IMG/VR virus record: IMGVR_UViG_3300044766_000063
Coordinates: 1-53,982 of that record
Length of the DNA stretch: 53,982 nucleotides
DNA from: a virus
Strand: one strand, 5' to 3'
Below the pieces are notes generated by a model that did no database searches, was not told where the DNA came from, and was given only the letters and a program-made list of their open reading frames with translations. Within the stretch, counting starts at the first letter, position 1. Each line of letters starts with the position of its first letter. A program made the translations under genes and the position numbers. Positions 8,707 to 17,189 of this stretch are shown one piece after another.

Positions 8707-9231
8707 ATGTCACTACTACTCGCCCTGACGGGTGGTGGTGGTGGAGTTGTAACCGTAAATGCCACGATAGGGGCGTATGGTTGGGCAGGTACAACATCCG
8801 ACACCGTTCAACCTCTCAATGCAATTGTCGGGCAGATTACCTGGACAGGCATTACAGGAACAACCACACAGCTAATTAATGCTTCTCCTGGAACATTTAC
8901 CTGGTCTGGGACTACCGGCACAACCTCTCAGTTAATCAACGCAAGCGTTGGCAATTACAGTTGGTCGGCAACGACCTCTGCGGTTCCACTGCTTGTGGTT
9001 GAAACGGTTGGCGCATTTGCATGGGTCGGCACAACCGCAACTTTCGGCGGCAGTATTGTCACCATAAACGCCTCGGTTGGAACGTATAGCTGGGATGGTG
9101 TGGCAGCGGGAGTGACCCAGTTAATTGATGCTTCTTTTGGCAACTATATCTGGAACGCAACCACGGCAACGTTTGGCGGGATCGTTACTACACCAAAAGC
9201 AAACAGCATCCGTGGCGGCATTTGGAATTGA
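8707..9231 (+). CDS. Seven-repeat beta virion protein
   Basis: This 174-residue protein is built almost entirely of about seven imperfect 20-23-residue repeats of the form NASVGxYxWxGTTxxxxQLI: for example NATIGAYGWAGTT, NASPGTFTWSGTT, NASVGNYSWSATT, NASVGTYSWDG and DASFGNYIWNATT. The invariant Gly and Trp suggest a repetitive beta solenoid or stacked beta module displayed on the virion. It begins after a run of glycines (GGGGGV) that may act as a hinge. Confidence 0.55.
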   Translation: MSLLLALTGGGGGVVTVNATIGAYGWAGTTSDTVQPLNAIVGQITWTGITGTTTQLINASPGTFTWSGTTGTTSQLINASVGNYSWSATTSAVPLLVVETVGAFAWVGTTATFGGSIVTINASVGTYSWDGVAAGVTQLIDASFGNYIWNATTATFGGIVTTPKANSIRGGIWN

Positions 9232-9239
9232 GGAAAAAA

Positions 9240-9503
9240 ATGGATACGAGCCAGATAAAACCCAAGGCAGTTTTTGTTGTTAAACGCATGTGGAACAACC
9301 CGGAAATCAGAGCGTATATCGACAAAAAAGAAGTCGGCGCGCAAATGCAGATAAATGATTTTTTGCGCGCACTGACAGAAGAGGTTTACGGAACTCGCAG
9401 CCGTTTTGTGTTGCTTTCAAAATCGGAATTTTTCGACAAGATTTCTCAAGCGGCAGATGGCGTGCAGAGCGCCATGAAAGAAACAACCGCGCATATTGTT
9501 TAA
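9240..9503 (+). CDS. Small charged protein of unknown function
   Basis: The likely start is ATG 9240, preceded by GAGG, rather than the TTG at 9222, giving 87 residues. It is mostly helical and mixed-charge with no recognised motif. It lies between two virion-like genes; an assembly factor is possible. Function unknown. Confidence 0.5.
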   Translation: MDTSQIKPKAVFVVKRMWNNPEIRAYIDKKEVGAQMQINDFLRALTEEVYGTRSRFVLLSKSEFFDKISQAADGVQSAMKETTAHIV

Positions 9504-9515
9504 GAGGAAACAGTA

Positions 9516-10073
9516 ATGGCTATATACGCATTTAGTGATCTTGATGGAAAACGAATTACTACCGAGTTGGTGGATAATTATTCGGGTGAAATTGTTCACA
9601 TGGAACATGATCACCATGAAATCCATGATGGAACTACATTTAGATACGCTGATGCGGTAACGCTTGGCAGTGGTGCTTCCCAGGATTATCTCATTACAAC
9701 TCCCAACACAACCAAGTGGACGCACTTTACGTTTGAGGCAGACGGAACTGCGGTGACAACGTTTACTTTGTTTGAGGCGTCAGATAAAACCGGAACAACA
9801 CCCCAGTCGGTTTGGAATGCAAATCGAAATTCAACCACTACTGCTTCAACTACTGTTCATAAGGGAACCTCGGGCGGGACAACGGATGGTACTGCATTGA
9901 TGGTGTATTCATCCGGCGCTGCGGGAGCCGCAAGAAATGCTTCCAGCGTTTCCCATGATACGGAAATCATGCTCAAACAAAACACAAAATACATTTTTCG
10001 TGTCACAAGCGGCACGGCAGGCAATCTTTGTAATGTGTTCTTGAATTGGTATGAAGCAGTAAGTGCATTTTAA
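9516..10073 (+). CDS. Virion protein with His-rich N-terminal segment
   Basis: This 185-residue protein has an AGAGGAAA ribosome site. A His/Asp/Glu-rich stretch VHMEHDHHEIHDG at about residues 27-39 could bind metal. The rest is Thr/Ser-rich beta sequence of the kind common in phage head or tail appendages. Family not named; structural role inferred from composition and context. Confidence 0.5.
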   Translation: MAIYAFSDLDGKRITTELVDNYSGEIVHMEHDHHEIHDGTTFRYADAVTLGSGASQDYLITTPNTTKWTHFTFEADGTAVTTFTLFEASDKTGTTPQSVWNANRNSTTTASTTVHKGTSGGTTDGTALMVYSSGAAGAARNASSVSHDTEIMLKQNTKYIFRVTSGTAGNLCNVFLNWYEAVSAF

Positions 10074-10091
10074 TTTACAGAGCGATAAAAC

Positions 10092-11684
10092 ATGACTTGG
10101 ACTAAAGACGCACCGTACAAAGCAGAATCAAAAAAAGTTGTTTGGGATGTTGCGCCTTATCTGAAAGGCAGAGGTCTGGATGTTGGTGCTGGCACATTCA
10201 AGGTGTTGCCGCATGTGATCAGCGTGGACAACTGCCAGGACTCTGACATGTTTGGTATTCCGATCATGCCGGATGTAAAGATCAAAACTGCCGACGATCT
10301 TGGAATATTCGCTTCACAGTCAATGGATTTTCTGTATAGCTCACATCTTCTCGAACACATGGTTGATCCCGAGAAGACCTTGAAAGAATGGTGGAGAGTC
10401 ATCAAGCCAAAGGGGTATTTGGTTCTTTATCTACCTCATGAAGACTTGTATCCGAAAGTGGGTGAAAAAGGAGCTAATCCTGATCATAAGCACAATCTGA
10501 ACGAAGAACAGGTCAGGCAATGGATGTACAAAATCGGATTCTGGGATTTGGAAGTCTGCGAAAAGCGAGATCAGGATGATGAGTATTCTTTCCTGATGGT
10601 CTTCCGCAAGCTGGATAGAGGCAGCAGACGAGAAAAGTACCCGGAAAGCTATCTTAACCCCAAGCCGGAGAAAACAGCCTGCGTGGTGCGATATGGAGCC
10701 TATGGTGACCTGATGATGGCTTCCAGCGTGTGGGCTGGCCTCAAAAAACAAGGTTACCACGTTACAGTCTTTGCTTCCCCTCCCGGATCGGATGTGATCA
10801 CTGAAGACCCGAATATCGACAAGCTGGTTCTATTCGATGTTGATCAAGTTCCAAATGGGAATCTGGGTGATTTCTGGGCAGTGCAGAAAAAGAAATACGA
10901 TAAATGGGTAAATCTCTGCGAGTCGGTGGAAATGACGTTTCTTGCATTGCCAAACCGTACACAACATTCCTGGCCTCCTGCGGTTCGGCACAAGATGTTG
11001 AACCACAATTATCTGCAACATCATCACGAACTGGCCGGAATTCCGCACGATCCGCAAATCAAGTTTTACCCGACCATCGAAGAAAGACGCTGGGCTGAAG
11101 ACATTCGCCACAAGATGAAAGCGGAGTTGGTTGTGATGTGGTCTCTGGCCGGAAGTAGTGTCCACAAAACATGGGCGGGGCTGGATCATATTATCGCCAG
11201 CATCATGCTTAACTTTCCAACAGCGCATGTAGTTCTTGTGGGCGGGGCAGATTGCGTAATTCTTGAAGCGGGCTGGGAAAAAGAACCCCGTGTTCATACA
11301 TTTTCCGGTAAATGGAAAATGCGGCAGACCATGGCGTTCATGGAGCAATGCGACCTCATTGTTGGCCCTGAAACTGGTGTTTTGAATGCCGCCTCGTGCA
11401 TGGATGTGAGCAAAGTTTGCATTCTCTCGCACAGTTCTTATGAAAATCTTACCCGTGACTGGAAAAACACCATCGCTATTGCCAGCGAGAACACGACTTG
11501 TCCTGGGCGTGGTGAAAACGAAGCTCCTGCCTGTCATTTACTACATTTCGGATGGGATCATTGTAAAAAAGATACGGAATCCGGTGTTGCCCAATGCCAG
11601 AAGGATATTGGTGTTGAAGAAGTCTGGAATCACGTTGATTGGTGCCTACAAGCCTTACAGGATCAAAAAAAGAAACGAGCGTGA
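10092..11684 (+). CDS. Fusion of SAM methyltransferase and GT9 glycosyltransferase
   Basis: The first ~175 of 530 residues are a class I methyltransferase: RGLDVGAGTFKVLPHVISVD (motif I and post I), then SSHLLEHMVDPEKTLKEWWR and IKPKGYLVLYLPHE. From about residue 195 a GT9 (heptosyltransferase-like) fold begins: VVRYGAYGDLMMASSVWAGL, later LAGSSVHKTWAGLDHIIASI, AHVVLVGGADC and CDLIVGPETGVLNAA. GT9 enzymes use nucleotide sugars to extend lipopolysaccharide cores. A fusion with a methyltransferase, inside a virion operon, is unusual. It overlaps the HNH gene by GTGA. Confidence 0.8.
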   Translation: MTWTKDAPYKAESKKVVWDVAPYLKGRGLDVGAGTFKVLPHVISVDNCQDSDMFGIPIMPDVKIKTADDLGIFASQSMDFLYSSHLLEHMVDPEKTLKEWWRVIKPKGYLVLYLPHEDLYPKVGEKGANPDHKHNLNEEQVRQWMYKIGFWDLEVCEKRDQDDEYSFLMVFRKLDRGSRREKYPESYLNPKPEKTACVVRYGAYGDLMMASSVWAGLKKQGYHVTVFASPPGSDVITEDPNIDKLVLFDVDQVPNGNLGDFWAVQKKKYDKWVNLCESVEMTFLALPNRTQHSWPPAVRHKMLNHNYLQHHHELAGIPHDPQIKFYPTIEERRWAEDIRHKMKAELVVMWSLAGSSVHKTWAGLDHIIASIMLNFPTAHVVLVGGADCVILEAGWEKEPRVHTFSGKWKMRQTMAFMEQCDLIVGPETGVLNAASCMDVSKVCILSHSSYENLTRDWKNTIAIASENTTCPGRGENEAPACHLLHFGWDHCKKDTESGVAQCQKDIGVEEVWNHVDWCLQALQDQKKKRA

Positions 11685-12067
11685 ACGAGTATATAAGAAT
11701 TTCAGGGCATCGAAAATATGCTACCTATGAGCATACAGTCATAGCAGAAAAAGTCCTCGGTAAAGAGCTTCCAAAAGAAGCAGAAGTGCATCATGTGGAT
11801 GGGGATAAAAGCAATAACGCACACCACAATCTAATTATTTGTCCAGATTCGGCATACCACAAATTACTGCACAGAAGACAGAAGGCGTTGGATGCCTGCG
11901 GTAATGCCGATTGGATCAAGTGCACTTATTGCAAGAAACATGATGATCCAAAAAATCTTACCGTAACTGTGCGCAGGGTATATGGATCACAGACGTACCT
12001 TGCATATCATAAATCTTGTAATACGGAAATTCACCGTAAATATCTCGAACGGACATTAGCATTATGA
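11681..12067 (+). CDS. HNH homing endonuclease
   Basis: This 128-residue protein starts at GTG 11681 overlapping the previous stop. It carries an HNH_3-type core: EHTVIAEKVLGKELPKEAEV, HHVDGDKSNNAHHNLIIC and YHKLLHRRQ. A CxxC pair follows (IKCTYCKKHDDP) with later H and C residues that may hold zinc. Such free-standing nucleases insert between phage genes and spread by cutting uninserted relatives. It is compactly inserted between the fusion enzyme and the gp4-like gene, overlapping both. Confidence 0.8.
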   Translation: MNEYIRISGHRKYATYEHTVIAEKVLGKELPKEAEVHHVDGDKSNNAHHNLIICPDSAYHKLLHRRQKALDACGNADWIKCTYCKKHDDPKNLTVTVRRVYGSQTYLAYHKSCNTEIHRKYLERTLAL

Positions 12068-13020
12068 CTACATCCGGCGTTTTTTCATTCACTGTGAACA
12101 GAGATCAGGTCATCCGTGACGCCATGTTAAACATCGGCAAACTGGATGAAGTAGAAACTCCCTCCGCACAGGACATCACCGACTGCAATCTGAAACTGAA
12201 TATGCTCATCAAGCAATGGATGGGTGGATCAGACTTCGCGCCCAGTCTCAAGGTCTATAAACGGAAGTGGGGTTATCTGTTCCTGAATAACTCGACCAAC
12301 AAATACACGGTTGGCCCGAACGGAACGGGTTGGACAAACACCTTTGTTCGTCCCTTGACGACAGTAACAGCGGCAGCAGGCGCAGGTTCGATCACCGTTG
12401 CCAGTGCGACAGGTATTGTGACAGGTTATTACATCGGCATTGAACTCGCCTCCGGTGCTTTGTTCTGGACAACCGTTACGACTGTTGTTGGTCTGGTTGT
12501 GTCGTTGACCGCGACTCTGCCAAGCCAATCTGCCAGCGGGTCTCAAGTCTATTGTTATCAGACAGCAGCACAGCAACCACTCAACATCGAAACTGCGGTA
12601 TTGCGCGACAACAATAACGAAGACACGCCGCTGCGCTTCCTGAGAACTGTACAAGACTACGCCAATCTACCCAGCAAGACGGATTTGCTGAACATGTCCG
12701 ATCCTACGGCAATCTATTACGAGTTTCAGTTGACGAACAGCTTCCTCTATACAGATTGCGCCGCTGCACAGGATGTGACCAAGTACATCGTGGTTTCGTT
12801 CATGGAACCTGTACAAGATATGGTGAATCCTGCGGACAATTTCGACTATGCGCAGGAATGTTTCCTGGCAATCAGTTGGGGTCTCTCCAAACAGATCGCG
12901 CCCATGTACAACATGCCTTGGACGCAGAACATGGAAGCCAACTATAACTCTGCTGTAGCCATCGCAGGTCATAAAGACGCCGAAGTAACGACACTCTACT
13001 TCCAGCCCGGAGAAGAGTAA
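12064..13020 (+). CDS. P22 gp4-like tail accessory / head completion protein
   Basis: This 318-residue protein begins RDQVIRDAMLNIGKLDEVETPSAQDI, the helical start typical of P22 gp4-type proteins that join the portal to the tail. It continues with a beta-rich insert and ends in a helical part (AQECFLAISWGLSKQIAPMY). The following gene is gp10-like, as in P22. The protein would bind below the portal after packaging. Family assignment is from N-terminal pattern plus gene order. Confidence 0.7.
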   Translation: MTTSGVFSFTVNRDQVIRDAMLNIGKLDEVETPSAQDITDCNLKLNMLIKQWMGGSDFAPSLKVYKRKWGYLFLNNSTNKYTVGPNGTGWTNTFVRPLTTVTAAAGAGSITVASATGIVTGYYIGIELASGALFWTTVTTVVGLVVSLTATLPSQSASGSQVYCYQTAAQQPLNIETAVLRDNNNEDTPLRFLRTVQDYANLPSKTDLLNMSDPTAIYYEFQLTNSFLYTDCAAAQDVTKYIVVSFMEPVQDMVNPADNFDYAQECFLAISWGLSKQIAPMYNMPWTQNMEANYNSAVAIAGHKDAEVTTLYFQPGEE

Positions 13021-14534
13021 TGAAGCAGATTCAGCTTTTCGGGACAGGGTTGTTTGCCAACTCTGCGGTGATTAGCAGGCAACGCAGACTGAATTGTTTT
13101 TTTGAAATCAGAAAAGACGGCGACAAGGAAAAAATAGTAGTACGCGGAACCCCCGGCGTAACGACTTTATTGACATTGCCCACTGCGCCGATAAGAGGCT
13201 GGCGGGTAGTCAATAATGTTCTCTATGTTGTTGGCGGACTTACTTTGTACAAAGTATTAATAGATTTATCGTGGACTGCTGTAGGTGCTTTTGATGCAAA
13301 CTCAACCGGCTTTGTGAGTATCTCGGATAACAGTGTTCAGCTTCTGATTGTTGATGGATTTGCAGGTTATATCTATACGATAGTCACTGGGACATACGCA
13401 CAGACTGCGCTTAATACAGCCGGTTCTTTCGGAAAAATTACCGATGCAAATTTCCCCAATGGAACCGCCTCAGTCACTTTTCTGGATGGCAGACTGATCG
13501 CTGTAAAACCGAACACTCGCCAGTTTTATGTGAGTGAGTATTTTGACGGAACAGGTTGGACGAATTTTCAGGGTCTCCCGACTTATGCCACAAAAGACAA
13601 CAATTCCGACTTCCTGATCGCTGTCAGCGCAATGAATGGTGTGCTGACTTTATACGGCGAACAGTCGATTGAATTCTGGCAGAACGTCGGTAGTTCACCG
13701 TTACCCTTTGGAAGAATAGCCGGTGCTACACGTAATGTTGGACTGGCGGCGATATATTCCATTGCCTATATAGATGACATCCAGTTATTCCTCGGGCAGA
13801 ACTTGTACGGTGGATATTCCGAAGTAAACATATTGCAGGGTTTCAATTTGCAGCGTGTCAGCACGGACGATATTGAACACATCATCGGTAACTTGCCTGG
13901 ACACGTATGGCGCGATGCAATTGCATTCGGATACATGCTGGATGGGCACAAGATGTTCCAGATTACCTTCCCGGCAGCAAATAAATCTCTGCTTTACGAC
14001 ATTTCATCCGATCTGTGGAGTGAACTTCAGTCCGGTGTTGGTGTAACCGGAAGACACATTGCCAATCTTGGGATTACGTTCAATGCGCTGAACTTTGCAA
14101 GCGATGCCACAACCGGAAAAATCTATCAGTTGGATGATGAATTCACTACAGACAATGGAGCGCCAATCAAACGCCAACTGATCACCCGTCACATTGATAT
14201 GGGCGGGAATACTTTCTGTATTGATGAACTATATCTGGACATGGAAACCGGGGGAAATTCGGCTATTGGACATGCCGGTGGAGATTCTCAATACGGTGCA
14301 AATATTGATCCGCAAATAATGCTGCAAGTCTCGAAGGATAACGGCAGGACTTTCGGTATTGAACGTTGGAAATCCGTTGGGAAACTGGGTCAATACAGAA
14401 CTCCGCGTGTGATCTGGAACCGACTTGGTTCAGCACGGGATTTTGTTTTTCAGATCACCATGACTGATCCGATCTTGTTTGTTGTGATTGGCGGGGCGGT
14501 GAAGATAAGGCAGCAGGAAGGAAGAGAAGGATGA
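13020..14534 (+). CDS. P22 gp10-like packaged-DNA stabilisation / tail hub protein
   Basis: This 504-residue beta-rich protein starts MKQIQLFGTGLFANSAVISRQ, followed by RRLNCFFEIRKDGDKEKIVVRGTPG. This arrangement is characteristic of the P22 gp10 family (Phage_stabilise), which forms the tail hub below gp4 and keeps DNA inside the head. Propeller-like blades such as RGWRVVNNVLYVVGGLTLYKV and LYGEQSIEFWQNVGSSPLPF continue through it. It starts one base into the gp4-like stop, so the two are coupled. Confidence 0.8.
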   Translation: MKQIQLFGTGLFANSAVISRQRRLNCFFEIRKDGDKEKIVVRGTPGVTTLLTLPTAPIRGWRVVNNVLYVVGGLTLYKVLIDLSWTAVGAFDANSTGFVSISDNSVQLLIVDGFAGYIYTIVTGTYAQTALNTAGSFGKITDANFPNGTASVTFLDGRLIAVKPNTRQFYVSEYFDGTGWTNFQGLPTYATKDNNSDFLIAVSAMNGVLTLYGEQSIEFWQNVGSSPLPFGRIAGATRNVGLAAIYSIAYIDDIQLFLGQNLYGGYSEVNILQGFNLQRVSTDDIEHIIGNLPGHVWRDAIAFGYMLDGHKMFQITFPAANKSLLYDISSDLWSELQSGVGVTGRHIANLGITFNALNFASDATTGKIYQLDDEFTTDNGAPIKRQLITRHIDMGGNTFCIDELYLDMETGGNSAIGHAGGDSQYGANIDPQIMLQVSKDNGRTFGIERWKSVGKLGQYRTPRVIWNRLGSARDFVFQITMTDPILFVVIGGAVKIRQQEGREG

Positions 14535-14977
14535 TCGCTTTTTCCAAAGAACCGTTTCAGGTTGTTGAAGATAATTTTTATCTGATCAAGGAACATTGGG
14601 ATGAGGTGGTTACAGACAGCAGGCCGCTCGATCCGTGGTGGGAATTATTCAGGGCGCAGGAAGCGGCAGGCGAATTAATTTGCTTTGTTGTACGCAAAGA
14701 AGAAACAGTAGTCGGCTATGCGGTATTTCAACTGCAACCGAACTTTCATAGTCGCAATTACAAAACAGCTTTCAACGATGCGGTGTTCTTGAGAAAAGAC
14801 TGTAGAAAAAACGGATTAGGAAAATCTTTTCTTGAATACTGCGACGAACAATTGGAAAAGACAGGCGTGAACATGATTATCTGGCATGTAAAACCTTCTG
14901 TAGATTTTTCAGGCGCATTGAAGTCCATTGGATATGAACATCATGCGACTACTTATGCAAGAACAATAGGAGGCTGA
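14531..14977 (+). CDS. GNAT-family N-acetyltransferase
   Basis: This 148-residue protein has the GNAT order: an N-terminal strand-helix region, ETVVGYAVFQL (strand 4), FNDAVFLRKDCRKNGLGKSFLEYCDEQ (motif A, with an R-x-x-G-x-G/S-like acetyl-CoA loop RKNGLGKS) and a C-terminal strand IIWHVKP. It would acetylate an amine of a protein or small molecule. Overlapping ATGA with the gp10-like gene, it is one of several modifying enzymes among the virion genes. Confidence 0.8.
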   Translation: MIAFSKEPFQVVEDNFYLIKEHWDEVVTDSRPLDPWWELFRAQEAAGELICFVVRKEETVVGYAVFQLQPNFHSRNYKTAFNDAVFLRKDCRKNGLGKSFLEYCDEQLEKTGVNMIIWHVKPSVDFSGALKSIGYEHHATTYARTIGG

Positions 14978-14978
14978 T

Positions 14979-15707
14979 ATGGGCGTTTCAGCGGTAGTCG
15001 GAATAGTTGGAGCGGTAGCGAGTGCAAGTTCTGCGCATGATGCGTCAGTTCAACAAGAAACAATGGGCAATAAAGCGATTGCGGCGCAACAACAAGCCCT
15101 GACTCAACAACAAGCTATACAGCAACCATACGTTACTGCCGGTCAGACAGCTTTGGATCGACTTGTACAAGGCACTGCGCCCGGTGGAGAGTTTGCCAAA
15201 CCATTTTCAATGGCAGATTCACCCGCACAACAATATGCCACTAAGAGTGCCTTGGCCGGAATGCAAAATCAGATGGCAGTCGGTGGACAAGGATTGTCTT
15301 CAAATGCGATTTCTGGCGCGGGCACCTTGGCTGCAAATATCGGCTCTCAATTTGAAAACCAAGCCTACAACCAGTGGCTGACTTCTCAACAGCAAGCCAT
15401 GGCACCTCTTCAGAATATAGCCTCCATGGGGCAGGCAAGTGCTTCAGGGCAAGCTGCCAATATTGGTCAATCGGCAAGCAATATTGGTAATTTGCAAACC
15501 GGGATTGGTAATGTTCAAGCTGCCGGGACAGTTGCTGGTGGCAATGCAATATCGGGAGCGGCAAACAACGCCAGTCAATATCTTATGTTGCAATCGTTGC
15601 TGGGCAAAGGCGGAACTACAGGAACGACTAACATTGGACAATTAACAAATCCGGGTCAAGCCCCTGCTGGTTATGACTGGGGAACAATGGGTCAGGCTTA
15701 TCAGTAA
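14979..15707 (+). CDS. Ala/Gln/Gly-rich DNA ejection protein
   Basis: This 242-residue protein has a small hydrophobic N-terminus (VSAVVGIVGAVASASSA) followed by Gln-rich and Ala/Gly-rich low-complexity helices (AAQQQALTQQQAIQQPYV; QAAGTVAGGNAISGAANN). This composition and position match the P22-type ejection proteins and their relatives, which are stored in the head and ejected to build a channel through the envelope. The exact equivalent (gp7, gp20 or gp16) cannot be assigned. Confidence 0.7.
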   Translation: MGVSAVVGIVGAVASASSAHDASVQQETMGNKAIAAQQQALTQQQAIQQPYVTAGQTALDRLVQGTAPGGEFAKPFSMADSPAQQYATKSALAGMQNQMAVGGQGLSSNAISGAGTLAANIGSQFENQAYNQWLTSQQQAMAPLQNIASMGQASASGQAANIGQSASNIGNLQTGIGNVQAAGTVAGGNAISGAANNASQYLMLQSLLGKGGTTGTTNIGQLTNPGQAPAGYDWGTMGQAYQ

Positions 15708-15719
15708 CAGGAGAAAAAC

Positions 15720-17189
15720 ATGGCACTCGATCCTCAAATTCCGTTGTCTTCGACACAACAACCAAGTTTTACTCAAAACATGGGGCAAGCATTTCAATTA
15801 GCTGGTGCCTATGAAAAAAATCAGGAAATGCAGCAACAAAAACAAGATCAACAAACAATCCAGGGATACCTGAAAGAAGGTGGTAGCTTTGACACGCCAG
15901 ATGGTCTTGCTACTGCTGCTGAAAAATTAAAAGGTAAAGTTTCTCTTAATGCGTATCAAACAATCACGCAGGCGCATCAAGAATCGAAGCTGAATGAGAA
16001 AAAACAGATTGAAGCGTTAGCAAATGCTGATCTGGCAAAAATGGAAGTAGCCGGTAAAAAAAATGACTTATTGTTTCGTGCTGGCAAACCAGTTTTGGAT
16101 CAATATCAGGACGACTTGAAAAAGAATGCCGACAAAGGCAGTCAAGAAGCCCAAAGAATAGCCACTGAGAATTTTCAGAAAAATTGGCAGGGACAAGTTC
16201 AAGGGGTTGCGCCGACTGGTGTATTTCAACCACAAGAATTGCAAGATGCAGGTAGTTGGACTCCTGATGTGCTGAAGAAAAAAGTTGAGGGTTCTGAGTA
16301 TTTCCAAAAAATTAGCAAAGAAGCCGCTGAGTTGCGAAAGGTAAACGCACAAACAAGTAAAGAATTGGCACAGGCGGAATATTATCGAAAAGGTAAAGGT
16401 GCTGGTGCCGGTGCCATACCGGAAGAAATCACTCAGTCAACTTTGCACGGACAAGACTTTTTGGATTTACTCAAGCCCGGTGAGGCGGCAGATGTCTTGG
16501 CGGTAGCAGAAGGCCGGAAATCAATGAGCGACATTCCTGTAAAAGATGGTCGTAAGGCCCGCATAGGACAGTACGTTACTCAATTTGATCCTGGCTTTTC
16601 AAACATAAGAAATCCCGCCGACAAAGCAGCGGCTGTAGCGATTTCAAAAGACTTGTCAGCTATTCGTCCATACATTGATATGCTGGACAAGAACGCAGAA
16701 ATCGCCGTTGATCTATCGAAGAAAGTCATCGCAACAGACAGTCGGTTGCTCAACAAAAATATTAACTGGCTGAAGCAGAATATGGGCGACAACCCAGATG
16801 TTGCCGAATTCCTTGCTCAGACTACATTCGTTCAAACTGAGGCTGCCCGCGTCTTGAATAATCCGCGCTTGGTAGGCCAACTGACTGACACTGCACGACA
16901 AGAAATGGAACATGTCATTAGCGGTGATATGCCTTTAAAATCCTATGAGCGTGTGATTCGTCGTATCCAACAAGACGGTCAAAATCGTTTTCAGGCAATG
17001 GAAAATCAGCGCAATCGGTTGTTCGGCGGAAGCATTGGGCCAAAAGAAGTGCCGCAAAGTGAATTAAGGAATACAGGGAAATCCACGGAAGTTCCACGTG
17101 GAGCAGCGTCTGCCAAAGGTGAAGCGGCGTGGAGTGCTTCAGACGAAGCGAGACTGAAAGAACTGGAAGCTAAACATGGCGCTCAGTGA
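15720..17189 (+). CDS. Ejection / internal virion protein
   Basis: This 489-residue, largely helical, Gln- and Lys-rich protein has no Cys and no enzymatic motif. The first 60 residues are Gln-rich (NQEMQQQKQDQQTIQGYLKE) and the middle forms long helices. It lies between two other ejection-like proteins with an AGGAGA ribosome site, and its C-terminus overlaps the next gene by 14 bases. It probably travels with the DNA into the cell. Confidence 0.6.
   Translation: MALDPQIPLSSTQQPSFTQNMGQAFQLAGAYEKNQEMQQQKQDQQTIQGYLKEGGSFDTPDGLATAAEKLKGKVSLNAYQTITQAHQESKLNEKKQIEALANADLAKMEVAGKKNDLLFRAGKPVLDQYQDDLKKNADKGSQEAQRIATENFQKNWQGQVQGVAPTGVFQPQELQDAGSWTPDVLKKKVEGSEYFQKISKEAAELRKVNAQTSKELAQAEYYRKGKGAGAGAIPEEITQSTLHGQDFLDLLKPGEAADVLAVAEGRKSMSDIPVKDGRKARIGQYVTQFDPGFSNIRNPADKAAAVAISKDLSAIRPYIDMLDKNAEIAVDLSKKVIATDSRLLNKNINWLKQNMGDNPDVAEFLAQTTFVQTEAARVLNNPRLVGQLTDTARQEMEHVISGDMPLKSYERVIRRIQQDGQNRFQAMENQRNRLFGGSIGPKEVPQSELRNTGKSTEVPRGAASAKGEAAWSASDEARLKELEAKHGAQ

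Noticed and set aside
10830-11537. Leftward 235-codon frame opposite the MT-GT9 fusion
   Set aside because: Antisense shadow of a clearly coding gene with strong motifs.
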